From contig JAZQER010000026.1 of assembly GCA_045539095.1 (NCBI GenBank), positions 1 to 59,417 on the forward strand: a stretch of DNA of 59,417 nt, read 5' to 3'. Of the stretch, positions 50,050 to 58,375 are shown in pieces (positions within the stretch are counted from its first letter, which is position 1; each line of letters starts with the position of its first letter). Under the pieces are notes generated by a model. That model saw nothing but the letters and a program-made list of their open reading frames with translations. It ran no database searches and was not told where the DNA came from. The stretch comes from SFWF01 sp045539095 (GTDB taxonomy: Bacteria > Bacillota > Clostridia > Oscillospirales > Acutalibacteraceae). A program made the position numbers and the translations under genes.

Positions 50050-52110
50050 TTACTCAGCCTTACTGTCGGCAATTATCTTCTGCGCGATAGATGAGGGAAC
50101 CTCTTCATATCTTGCAAACTCGGTCGTAAATGAGCCAACACCGCGTGTTACTGAACGGAGAACCGTCGGGAAGTCGGCAAGCTCGCTCTCTGGCACCTCG
50201 GCGGTAATAACCATCAGCTTCTTGCCCTCGGGATCCATACCGAGAACTCTGCCGCGTCTCTTATTGAAGTCACCCATAATATCGCCTGCGTTATCTGTCG
50301 GAACCTTTGCTGTAACCGTAACAACGGGCTCTAAAAGCACCGGGTTTGCCTCGGGGATACCTGCCTTATAGGCAAGAGAAGCTGCCGTCTTGAATGCAAG
50401 CTCGGACGAATCAACGGGATGATAAGAGCCGTCAGTAAGGGTTGCCTTTACGCCGACCATCGGATATCCTGCAAGGACGCCCTGACGTGCAGACTCCTGA
50501 AGTCCCTTTTCAACCGCGGGGAAGTAGTTCTTCGGAACAGAGCCGCCGAAAATGGTCTCTGCAAATACGAGCTCTTCAGAGTCGCAAGGCTCAAACTCGA
50601 TCCATACATCACCGAACTGACCGTGTCCGCCTGACTGCTTCTTATGTCTGCCTTGAACCTTTGCCTTTTTGCGTATAGTCTCACGATAAGCAACCTTAGG
50701 CGCAGAGAATGCAATCTCAACACCGAATTTGCTCCTCAGCTTTGCGGCAACAGTTTCAAGGTGCTGTTCACCAAGACCTGCAAGTATCATCTCGCCCGTA
50801 GCGTCGTTGGAATAATAGGCTACGGTAGGATCTTCTTCAGCAAGCTTGTTAAGACCTGCGGCAACCTTTTCTTCCTCTCCCTTTACCTTTGGTTTAACTG
50901 CCATCTTGTAGCAGGGTTTCTCAAACTGAACTCCAGGGAGGGTTATGGGGCGAAGAGGTGAGCAGAGTGTGTCGCCCGTGCCTGTAACATTAAGCTTAGC
51001 AACTGCACCGATATCTCCTGCAGGAACGCAAGCTGTTTCAATCTGCTTCTTGCCGCAAACGTGATAGAGCTTACCGATCTTCTCCCCTGTACCTGTTCTC
51101 ATATTGAGAAGGGACATATCGGGAGTTACTTTACCGCTGACGACCTTGAAGTAAAGCAGTTTTCCTACGAAGGGGTCAACAACCGTCTTGAATACGGTTG
51201 CAACGGTCTGCGCATCCTCGTTAACGGTGAGATGGACATCGTTACCGTCGTTATCAACGCCGGTTTCGCCTGCAACGGTCTCTGCCCAGGGAGCGAGCCA
51301 GATAAGTCCGTTAAGAAGCTGGTCAATAGCGTGGAGCTCTGCCGCAGAGCCGCAGAATACGGGAGCGATCTCACCGCGGCGAACGCCCGTAGCAAGACCC
51401 ATAATAAGCTCGTCGGGAGTAAACTCCTCGCCCGAGAAGTATTTATCCATAAGCTCTTCACTGGTCTCGGCAACAGCCTCGCTCATAGCGGTACGAAGAC
51501 CTTCCAGACGGTGACCCATATCGGGAATCGGTACCTCTGTAGCCTTACCGTCCTTATAAGAGTAGGCTCTGTTCTGGATAAGGTTTATGTAGCACTTAAC
51601 CTCATGCTCCTCAACGAAGGGAACAACTATAGGACATACCATAGGACCGAAGGTTGCCTTCAGATCTTCAAAAACCTTATAAAAATCAGCGTGAGCGTGG
51701 TCTATCTTATTGATGAAAAATAGCTTTGCTATTCCCTTTTTAGATGCTGCATCAAAAGCCTTCTCGGCACCTACGGATATGCCGCTTTTGCCTGAAATAA
51801 CGATTACGGCAGAGCCCGCAGCGCGGACACCTTCGCTGACACCGCCTGCAAAATCAAACTGACCGGGAGTGTCGATTGCATTTATTTTAACGTCCTTCCA
51901 TTCACAAGGCACGATAGCTGCAGAAATACTTGATTTTCTTCTTATTTCTTCGGGGTCAAAGTCGCAGACGGTATTGCCCTCGGCAATAGTTCCGAGACGG
52001 TCCGACTTACCCGTAAGATAGTAAGCCGCCTCGATAAGAGAGGTCTTTCCCGCCGAAGCGTGTCCCGCAAAGACGACATTTCTGATTTGTTTAGCTGTGT
52101 ACTGTTTCAA
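50050..52110 (-). CDS. EF-G-like translational GTPase lacking the catalytic His of switch II
   Basis: A 686-residue paralogue of elongation factor G. G1 is GHASAGKT (residues 16-23), the switch I segment is RRKSSIS where EF-G has RGITI, G3 is DTPGQFDF with Gln84 in place of the catalytic His, and G4 is NKID (134-137). Domains II-V follow, including KQSGGHGQFGDVWIEF and the GYPMVGVKATLTDGSYHPVDSSE block. This matches the EF-G2-like group often annotated as elongation factor G, whose role is unclear and whose members usually lack this His. It is monocistronic and far from rpsL/rpsG/tuf, so the true fusA should be elsewhere. Promoter TTGACA-N19-TATAAT lies upstream. Confidence 0.88.
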   Translation of the reverse strand: MKQYTAKQIRNVVFAGHASAGKTSLIEAAYYLTGKSDRLGTIAEGNTVCDFDPEEIRRKSSISAAIVPCEWKDVKINAIDTPGQFDFAGGVSEGVRAAGSAVIVISGKSGISVGAEKAFDAASKKGIAKLFFINKIDHAHADFYKVFEDLKATFGPMVCPIVVPFVEEHEVKCYINLIQNRAYSYKDGKATEVPIPDMGHRLEGLRTAMSEAVAETSEELMDKYFSGEEFTPDELIMGLATGVRRGEIAPVFCGSAAELHAIDQLLNGLIWLAPWAETVAGETGVDNDGNDVHLTVNEDAQTVATVFKTVVDPFVGKLLYFKVVSGKVTPDMSLLNMRTGTGEKIGKLYHVCGKKQIETACVPAGDIGAVAKLNVTGTGDTLCSPLRPITLPGVQFEKPCYKMAVKPKVKGEEEKVAAGLNKLAEEDPTVAYYSNDATGEMILAGLGEQHLETVAAKLRSKFGVEIAFSAPKVAYRETIRKKAKVQGRHKKQSGGHGQFGDVWIEFEPCDSEELVFAETIFGGSVPKNYFPAVEKGLQESARQGVLAGYPMVGVKATLTDGSYHPVDSSELAFKTAASLAYKAGIPEANPVLLEPVVTVTAKVPTDNAGDIMGDFNKRRGRVLGMDPEGKKLMVITAEVPESELADFPTVLRSVTRGVGSFTTEFARYEEVPSSIAQKIIADSKAE

Positions 52111-52286
52111 AAGAAACTCCCCTTTCGTAATTAACGCATCATCTGCAAATCTTTAAATTTCACAAAATTATACAGAAAAATAGTCGAATATTGTCAATTT
52201 GCACAAATTCAGTTAACATCTGTTACAAATTATATGATAATATTACCACATTTAAAAGGGTATTTCAATAGTAAATCTAAATTTAA

Positions 52287-53165
52287 TCAAAATTTTTTTA
52301 CATCGGATATTTTAGATGCCAGCACTCTTATGGCATAAAATACAAGAGCAGTTTTTATAATGCAGGTAAAAATTACTGTAACATATAAAAAGCCGTCCAT
52401 TCCTGAGAACATATCACCCATTGCGACGGTACTGACTGCCGAGGTATAAGGATAGCTGAGGGTCGAGGCAAAGCCGCCGCCGAACACAAGCAGTGTATTA
52501 AGCATACAAAGGACTATAATACTCATACCTACCGAGTTTCCTATTATAACACTTTTCATTCCTTTTACACGGCAACCTATTACCGATATCGGTATAAAAA
52601 TCGCTGCGAAGCTTTTTAGATAAACCGAAAGGGCTGTTTTAAGCGAATCTCCTATATCCGCTTTGCCCATTGGAAGCACATATTTAAGGCTCATTTTCGG
52701 AACAGAGAAAATAAAGATGACAATAACCAATACCGCAGTGATAAAAAGAAGCACCGCAGCGGTTTTTGAGAGCGCAGTTTTTTTGCGTGATATAAGCGCC
52801 GCCGCTAACACAAAGGTTGCAAATATCACCGATGTTCGGACATTGGGCAGCATAACAGAAGCCGCGAACTGCGAAAATTCGGTCAGAGTAATTACTGCGG
52901 TATATATAAGGACCGCTTCAGCGAGTAAATATACGGCTATTAAAGATATCTTTACCGAATTTGATACTGAATTTATATCCTTTGAAAAAAGGGTCGTAAG
53001 CGTACGATAAAAAAGTATTATAGTAAGAAAAGAAAAAACTACTGCTATACCCGTACCTAAAAGATCTGAGCCGTCATCAGCGGACAGCGGCAGGCTTATA
53101 AGAAAATTTCCCGCCACCGCAAGTGAGATTAGACCCACCAAACCTGTACTGACTGTTTTTTTCAA
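52287..53165 (-). CDS. gerB: Spore germination permease subunit (GerB family)
   Basis: The membrane-embedded, amino-acid-permease-like subunit of a germinant receptor, which senses the germinant. The 292-residue protein has about nine hydrophobic segments and family features such as FSFLTIILFYRTL near residue 45, LPNVRTSVIFATFVLA near 108 and the late SYPYTSAVSTVAMGDMFSGMDGF segment. It is shorter than typical GerAB/GerKB (about 360), the missing part being at the N-terminal side. Third gene of the gerA-gerC-gerB operon, six bases after gerC. Confidence 0.8.
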   Translation of the reverse strand: MKKTVSTGLVGLISLAVAGNFLISLPLSADDGSDLLGTGIAVVFSFLTIILFYRTLTTLFSKDINSVSNSVKISLIAVYLLAEAVLIYTAVITLTEFSQFAASVMLPNVRTSVIFATFVLAAALISRKKTALSKTAAVLLFITAVLVIVIFIFSVPKMSLKYVLPMGKADIGDSLKTALSVYLKSFAAIFIPISVIGCRVKGMKSVIIGNSVGMSIIVLCMLNTLLVFGGGFASTLSYPYTSAVSTVAMGDMFSGMDGFLYVTVIFTCIIKTALVFYAIRVLASKISDVKKF

Positions 53166-53171
53166 TATTTA

Positions 53172-54152
53172 TTACCCCTCTCCGATGATGAATTCGGCAT
53201 TTTTATAGTAGCTGCTGTAATCTGCTTTTACCTTATCCCATATCTCGGGATAGCGGGATACTAATGTATTGGCTATACCGAAAATATCCGTATCGAAGTT
53301 CATTACCGCGATTTCTACAATATCTGAAAGCTCATCTCTTTGCGGGTTTGAATATATTGAGATATTGAAAACCAAACGTCCGTTTTCAAATGACGCTTTT
53401 ATTTTAGACCGAGCATCACTTACACTGTAGGTCTGCCCTTCACTAAAAACCTCACCGCCGTCATAAGTATTTCTCATAACCGCGTAGGATATGCTCTCCT
53501 CTCGGGTTATTTGCATAACTCCTTCATCGTTTACATATACAAGCATCCCATCTTGATACGGCTTATCCTCCTTTACATAAAAAAAAGGCAAAGCATAGAC
53601 ATTAGCGGTCTGCATACGGGCTGTTTTTATCTCGTACAGCGCCGTATGTCCCCCGTATCCGAACTTTTTTGCAGTATTTTCTATTATATCGGCCACTGCA
53701 AAGCCTGAGGAAACCGCCCCTTCAGCTTTTAAAGAAAGTAGGTCCTCAGCATTATTTGCAGAAACTATCTTAGCAGAAAGAGAAATACTATCGTTCTCGG
53801 TACAATACTCCAAAATCATATCGGTCTGCTCTTTTGTAAGCTCTTTTCCGAGTATCAGCGCAGAACAGTGGGTAAAGCTTAGTTCTTGAGGACTCTGCAC
53901 CGATATTTCCGACAGCACCTCGCGAACATTATCTCCGTCTCCCGATAGAAGATACGGCGACATACCTCCGCTATCGGTTGCTTCCAACACCTCTGCGGTA
54001 ACCCTTATTTTACCCTTATGATTGTCAAAGCCGATAACCGACACTAACCGTCGGTCATTGGGCTCAGAATATTCGCCAAGACTGTTGCATCCGCAAAGAG
54101 CAAGCAATACAAGGACCGCCACAAAGAATATCTTTAGAATTTTAATTTTCAT
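53172..54152 (-). CDS. gerC: Spore germination lipoprotein (GerC family)
   Basis: Lipoprotein subunit of the germinant receptor at the outer face of the inner spore membrane. The 326-residue protein has a signal peptide ending VLLALCGCNSL, the family's first domain start NDRRLVSVIGFDN, the SFTHCSALILGKEL block near residue 95, and the C-terminal domain ending with PEIWDKVKADYSSYYKNAEF. ATG 54152 overlaps the gerA stop (TAATG); an open frame extending upstream inside gerA is rejected. Confidence 0.9.
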   Translation of the reverse strand: MKIKILKIFFVAVLVLLALCGCNSLGEYSEPNDRRLVSVIGFDNHKGKIRVTAEVLEATDSGGMSPYLLSGDGDNVREVLSEISVQSPQELSFTHCSALILGKELTKEQTDMILEYCTENDSISLSAKIVSANNAEDLLSLKAEGAVSSGFAVADIIENTAKKFGYGGHTALYEIKTARMQTANVYALPFFYVKEDKPYQDGMLVYVNDEGVMQITREESISYAVMRNTYDGGEVFSEGQTYSVSDARSKIKASFENGRLVFNISIYSNPQRDELSDIVEIAVMNFDTDIFGIANTLVSRYPEIWDKVKADYSSYYKNAEFIIGEG

Positions 54153-55621
54153 TATATCTGCCTTTTTCTGTTTTTGTTCTGTATATGCGGGCGGGTAAGC
54201 ATTCGGCTCCATGGCGCTCTCCAAATCGTATCCTTTGCTGACTGACCGCTTATTCGGTCAAGGCTTTGTGTATAATCAACTTTGAAGGAGCTTAAAGAAA
54301 ATATATGATTCAGCATCAAAATAAGTCCGATAACACAACCGAAGAGCCCTAAAAGAGCAGACAATACGGTTATCCCTATACGGCCGTAAAAAACTGCGCT
54401 TCTAAGCCTCGGTATCATAAGTCCCGCTATACCGCTGAGCGATACGGCTATAAGCATAGGCGCACTGACTATTTTCGCCTCTACCGCCGCCTGACCTACC
54501 ACAAGTCCGCCGACGATACTGAGTGCGTGACCCACGCTTTGCGGCATACGAAGTCCTGCTTCCTTCAGTATTTCGAAAATTATTATAATCATTATACATT
54601 CGGCAGTGGGCGAAAACGGCACGCCCGTCCGAGACTCAGCAATGGAGAGGGCAAATGCCGTTGGGAGCAGCTTCATATGGAACACCGTTACCGCAAGATA
54701 GATCCCCGGCACCGCAATGCTCAACAAAAAACAGATTATCCGCAATATTCTGCCTACCGATGCTATTTTATAGTTTATATAATAGTCCTCGTCCGACTGA
54801 AAATTCTCGGAAAAAAGATATGGCAGAGTCAGCACTACGGGTGTACCGTCGACCACGATTGCTACTCTTCCCTCCAAGAGGTTGGCGGCAACTATATCCG
54901 GCCGCTCTGTAGAGCCTATGGTCTTGAACAGTGATGATTTTGAATCTCTTATCTGTTCTGTGATGTAATTTGAATCAAGCACCCCGTCGATATCTATTTT
55001 CGATAGCCGACGTTTAACCTCCTCGAGAATTTTCTGTTCTGTGAGGGAATTGAGATAGCATATGAAAACATAGGTATCGGTGCGTCTTCCGAGTCTTACT
55101 GTTTCAACGCAGAAATCGGGTGTCAGAAGCTTTCGCCGTATCATAGCAAGATTGAACATAGCCGCCTCGTCAAAGCCCTCACGCGGTCCTTGGAGTATCC
55201 TTTCATTTTCCGGCTCGCTGATACCTCGGCTTCGCCAGCCCTTTACATTTACCGTAAGGGCTTTATCACTGCCGTCTACGAGAATTATCGCGTCTCCGTA
55301 AAGGATAGCTCTCAGCATATCGTCTACCCTTTCGGTCATCTTGACCTCGCCCGCAAAAAGTACTCTTTCCATAACAAAAGCCGTTCTGTCGTCCCATGGC
55401 TCTTCATCAGATAATACAAGCGGCCTTACCACCGACTCATTTATCGAGGAATTGTTGACCATACCGTCAAAATACAACAGCCCGACACTCATACCGTTCG
55501 CAGCGGTGAGACGGCGGGTTCTGAGAATGGCGTCCTTTATAAATATCCCTTTAAAAAGCTCCATATTGCTGTCAAGGCTTTTTGAAAGGCTAAGTTTTTT
55601 ATAATCGGTAGTTTTTTGCAT
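54152..55621 (-). CDS. gerA: Spore germination protein GerA subunit (GerKA/GerAA family)
   Basis: First subunit of the germinant receptor. The 489-residue protein has a soluble N-terminal region (RRLTAANGMSVGLLYFDGMVN, then ILYGDAIILVDGSDKALTVNVKGWRSRGISEPENE) and four to five membrane helices from about residue 285, including IAVPGIYLAVTVFH and PQSVGHALSIVGGLVVGQAAVEA, all typical of GerAA. ATG 55621 with AGGGTG at nine bases. The upstream site at 55641-55670 resembles a forespore (SigG) promoter, as expected for a receptor. Confidence 0.93.
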   Translation of the reverse strand: MQKTTDYKKLSLSKSLDSNMELFKGIFIKDAILRTRRLTAANGMSVGLLYFDGMVNNSSINESVVRPLVLSDEEPWDDRTAFVMERVLFAGEVKMTERVDDMLRAILYGDAIILVDGSDKALTVNVKGWRSRGISEPENERILQGPREGFDEAAMFNLAMIRRKLLTPDFCVETVRLGRRTDTYVFICYLNSLTEQKILEEVKRRLSKIDIDGVLDSNYITEQIRDSKSSLFKTIGSTERPDIVAANLLEGRVAIVVDGTPVVLTLPYLFSENFQSDEDYYINYKIASVGRILRIICFLLSIAVPGIYLAVTVFHMKLLPTAFALSIAESRTGVPFSPTAECIMIIIIFEILKEAGLRMPQSVGHALSIVGGLVVGQAAVEAKIVSAPMLIAVSLSGIAGLMIPRLRSAVFYGRIGITVLSALLGLFGCVIGLILMLNHIFSLSSFKVDYTQSLDRISGQSAKDTIWRAPWSRMLTRPHIQNKNRKRQI

Positions 55622-55640
55622 AATATGTTTCACCCTGAGA

Positions 55641-55670
55641 TAGTATTTACCGCAAATTGTTAACTATTCT
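55641..55670 (-). promoter_or_regulatory. Candidate SigG-type promoter for the germinant receptor operon
   Basis: On the minus strand AGAATA (55670-55665), 17 bases, AATACTA (55647-55641). The published B. subtilis SigG consensus is GHATR and CATXHTA; the -35 core GAATA matches fully and the -10 differs at one position. Confidence 0.6.
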
Positions 55671-55689
55671 GTTTTTGATGCATAGTATA
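55663..55689 (+). promoter_or_regulatory. Candidate mother-cell (SigK/SigE-like) promoter for the 55720 gene
   Basis: AC (55663-55664), 16 bases, CATAGTATA (55681-55689), matching the SigK pattern AC-N16/17-CATANNNTA. It overlaps the divergent SigG-like site by a few bases. Confidence 0.4.
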
Positions 55690-55719
55690 TTATGAAGCAT
55701 TATGTTAAGGAGAGGTTTT

Positions 55720-56223
55720 ATGGACAAATCCCTATTTGACAAGTACATAGAGGAAATGAAAAGAATGAGTCAAAAGGCAACGCCTCACAAGGAAGAATTG
55801 AGGACCGTGCCCGCCGTCGCAGAGCCCGCACAGAATATGAGCGGTGAGGGATATCTTCTTGTAAATGTGACATCGGTTCGCGGACTTTATCCCGTAGCGA
55901 GGGCGCTCGTAACCGTGTTCAGGGGCAATATCGACGATATGGAGAAAATCACCGAAGGCTACACCGACGAAAGCGGTAAAACCGGACTTTTTGTGCTCCC
56001 CGCACCGCCCGCCTCTCTCGCTCAGGACAGTGACAGTCAGATACCGCCCTATGCGACCTATAATATCGTGACCCGCGCCGACGGATTTATCGACACAATA
56101 AACTATAATGCACCCGTATTTGATAAGGTAACTTCTATTCAGAACGTAAATCTTATTCCGCGAACATCTATGGACGGTAACGGTACCGTTGTCATAGATG
56201 AGTACGACAGTTATACATTATAG
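55720..56223 (+). CDS. Carboxypeptidase-regulatory-like domain protein of spore-associated pair
   Basis: A 167-residue protein without a signal peptide. After a charged helical N-terminus comes a beta-sandwich: GYLLVNVTSVRGLYPVARALVTVF, YTDESGKTGLFVLPAPP, YNIVTRADGFIDTINYNAPVFD, the pattern of CarboxypepD_reg/Cna-B-like folds. Specific function unknown. AAGGAGAGG precedes the ATG. It is 10 bases before a SpoIID/PG-binding protein gene, and such pairs recur in Clostridia as far as I recall, suggesting a structural role in spore cortex or coat. Confidence 0.75.
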   Translation: MDKSLFDKYIEEMKRMSQKATPHKEELRTVPAVAEPAQNMSGEGYLLVNVTSVRGLYPVARALVTVFRGNIDDMEKITEGYTDESGKTGLFVLPAPPASLAQDSDSQIPPYATYNIVTRADGFIDTINYNAPVFDKVTSIQNVNLIPRTSMDGNGTVVIDEYDSYTL

Positions 56224-56233
56224 GGGGTGCCAT

Positions 56234-57601
56234 ATGCCAAACGATGTTTTTCCGCCTATTCCCGAAAATATTACTGTACATCTCGGCTCCCCCGATTCAG
56301 ATGCTGAAAATGTGACGGTACCCTTTATTGATTACGTCAAAAATGTTGTATCAAGCGAGATATATCCAAACTGGCCCGACAATGCGATCAGAGCGAATGT
56401 CTACGCCATTACGACCTACGCTCTCAACCGAATTTATACAGAGTGGTATCCTTCTCGAGGTTATGATTTTGATATAACCAATTCGACAAGATACGATCAG
56501 GCATATGTACCTAACCGTGATATTTTTGAAAATGTCAGCCGAATAGTCGACGAGCTTTTTAATGACTATGTTGTACGCGAGGGTACGGTAAATCCCTTTT
56601 TTACACAGTTTTGTAATGGCACGACCTCTACCTGTCCAGGTCTTTCACAATGGGGTACCGTCACCCTTGCAAACGAGGGACTCACTCCCTATGAAATACT
56701 GCAAAACTATTACGGCAACGATATAAACATCATACAGAACGCTCCTGTTGAGAATATTCCCGACTCCTATCCCGGCTCTCCTTTGAGGATTGGTGATGCG
56801 GGCAACAATGTCCGCACCATTCAGGTAGAGCTTAACCGCATCCGACAGAATTATCCCGCTATCCCCGCCATACCCGACGACCGCGGATATTTTGACACCT
56901 TTACAAGAGATGCAGTTACGAAGTTTCAGGAGATATTTGATCTTAAGCAGACGGGAGAGGTCGACAAATCCACCTGGTACAGAATAAAACAGTACTATGT
57001 GGGTGTAAAAAGTCTTTCTGATCTTGTAAGTGAGGGTGTAACTATTCAGGAAGCACAACGGCCGTTCGAAACTGAGCTCAGAATCGGCTCGGTCGGAGAG
57101 CCTGTACGTCTTATACAATATTACCTTAATGTTATTGCCTATTTTCTTGGAAATATCCCGCTGATACCCTTAAACGGAGTTTATGATGAAGTCACCGCCG
57201 ACGCAGTAAGACAGTTTCAAGCCTACTACGGAATACCCGTAACGGGAGAGGTCGATATTGTCACATGGGATACTCTTCGTGAGATATACATATCGGTTGT
57301 TCAGTCTATCCCCGACAGCTTTTACGGAAACCGCGCAAAGCTCTATCCCGGATATTTTCTGACCGAAGGTATGAGAAGTCAAGCAGTTTCCGACCTGCAG
57401 ACCTATCTGTCCCTTATTGGGCGCTATTACGCAGAAATTCCTGAGCTGCCCGTAACGGGTTATTTCGGCAGTCAGACCGCAACCGCAGTCGAGACCTTCC
57501 AGCGTCTTTTCGGACTTAATGTGACCGGTGCTGTGGGACCGGTCACCTGGAACGACATCGCCAAGCAGTATGATTTTCTTGTTGAAACAGAGGGTCTATA
57601 A
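56234..57601 (+). CDS. SpoIID-domain protein with three peptidoglycan-binding repeats
   Basis: A 455-residue protein: N-terminal SpoIID-like domain (VVSSEIYPNWPDNAIRANVY with the candidate catalytic Glu, then TTYALNRIYTEWYPS and CPGLSQWGTVTLANEGLTPYEIL) and three PG_binding_1 modules beginning LRIGDAGNNVRTIQVELNRI, LRIGSVGEPVRLIQYYLNVI and LTEGMRSQAVSDLQTYLSLI, about 100 residues apart, each closing with a V-x-x-x-TW motif. SpoIID is a lytic transglycosylase needed for engulfment. There is no signal peptide, which suits deposition by the mother cell around the spore. ATG 56234 follows GGGGGTG. Confidence 0.85.
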   Translation: MPNDVFPPIPENITVHLGSPDSDAENVTVPFIDYVKNVVSSEIYPNWPDNAIRANVYAITTYALNRIYTEWYPSRGYDFDITNSTRYDQAYVPNRDIFENVSRIVDELFNDYVVREGTVNPFFTQFCNGTTSTCPGLSQWGTVTLANEGLTPYEILQNYYGNDINIIQNAPVENIPDSYPGSPLRIGDAGNNVRTIQVELNRIRQNYPAIPAIPDDRGYFDTFTRDAVTKFQEIFDLKQTGEVDKSTWYRIKQYYVGVKSLSDLVSEGVTIQEAQRPFETELRIGSVGEPVRLIQYYLNVIAYFLGNIPLIPLNGVYDEVTADAVRQFQAYYGIPVTGEVDIVTWDTLREIYISVVQSIPDSFYGNRAKLYPGYFLTEGMRSQAVSDLQTYLSLIGRYYAEIPELPVTGYFGSQTATAVETFQRLFGLNVTGAVGPVTWNDIAKQYDFLVETEGL

Positions 57602-57605
57602 TATA

Positions 57606-57631
57606 AAACGCCAACTCTTGCAGTTGGCGTG
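57606..57631 (+). terminator. Terminator hairpin that overlaps the radC promoter
   Basis: ACGCCAACT / AGTTGGCGT with a CTTGC loop, followed by GATTTTATT. The -35 box of the next promoter lies inside this stem. Confidence 0.75.
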
Positions 57632-57646
57632 ATTTTATTGTATAAT
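57618..57646 (+). promoter_or_regulatory. Promoter for radC-rluA
   Basis: TTGCAG (57618-57623), 17 bases, TATAAT (57641-57646), 33 bases before the TTG start. Confidence 0.65.
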
Positions 57647-57679
57647 TATTTTGGTAATGAATTTTTTAGGAGAATCACC

Positions 57680-58375
57680 TTGACAGAAAATATCCATGCA
57701 GGTCACAGAGACAGACTCAGAAATGAATTTATTTCTGCCTCTAATCCGCTGACCATACCCGAACACAAATTGCTTGAAATGCTGCTCTTTTACGGAATTC
57801 CGCAAAAGGATACAAACCCTATAGCGCACGAGCTTATAAATCATTTCGGCAGTTTTTCGGCTGTATTTGAGGCAGATGTTACCGAGCTTTGCAAGATAAA
57901 GGGTATGACTAAAAATGCAGCAACACTTATAAAGCTGGTGCTTCCTATCGCCAAAACCTACATTGATAAAAAGTACGATGACAGCGAATATCTTAAGACC
58001 CCCGAGGACATCGGTTGCTTTATAGTCAAGAAATATTTTGCCGTAAGTGTCGAGCAGTGCTCACTCTTATCCCTTAACCGAATGGGCAAGGTGCTCTCTT
58101 TTGATATACTGGGCGAGGGTGACGTTGACTCTGTCGGTATCAGTATAAGAAATATCATAGAGCGCATAATTCAGACCGGCGCTACCGCCGTCGTTCTCGC
58201 GCACAATCATCCCGGCGGAATTGCTCTGCCCTCTCCTGCCGACGTTTCGATAACAGAGGCTATATCTTCAGCACTAAGAACGATAGGCGTAAACTTCTGC
58301 GACCATATTATAATCGCGGGCGACGACTATATTTCTATGGCGCTATCCTCCCAATATAAGGAGCTGTTTAACTGA
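57680..58375 (+). CDS. radC: RadC-family JAB-domain protein
   Basis: A 231-residue protein with an N-terminal helix-hairpin-helix region (HKLLEMLLFYGIPQKD, then LCKIKGMTKNAATLIKL) and a C-terminal JAB/JAMM metalloprotease-like domain with HNHPGGIALPSPADVSIT (HxH and Asp ligands). Named a DNA repair protein, but genetic evidence for that role is weak. The start is TTG 57680, right after AGGAGAATCACC; the open frame further up has no site. It is coupled to the next gene (TGATG). Confidence 0.92.
   Translation: MTENIHAGHRDRLRNEFISASNPLTIPEHKLLEMLLFYGIPQKDTNPIAHELINHFGSFSAVFEADVTELCKIKGMTKNAATLIKLVLPIAKTYIDKKYDDSEYLKTPEDIGCFIVKKYFAVSVEQCSLLSLNRMGKVLSFDILGEGDVDSVGISIRNIIERIIQTGATAVVLAHNHPGGIALPSPADVSITEAISSALRTIGVNFCDHIIIAGDDYISMALSSQYKELFN

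Noticed and set aside
51061..51723. 220-codon open frame on the plus strand inside the EF-G-like gene
   Set aside because: Antisense to a clearly conserved GTPase; no ribosome binding site and no recognisable domain.
50050..52110. Calling this gene the housekeeping fusA
   Set aside because: The switch I and DTPGH motifs are changed and it is not linked to rpsL, rpsG or tuf.
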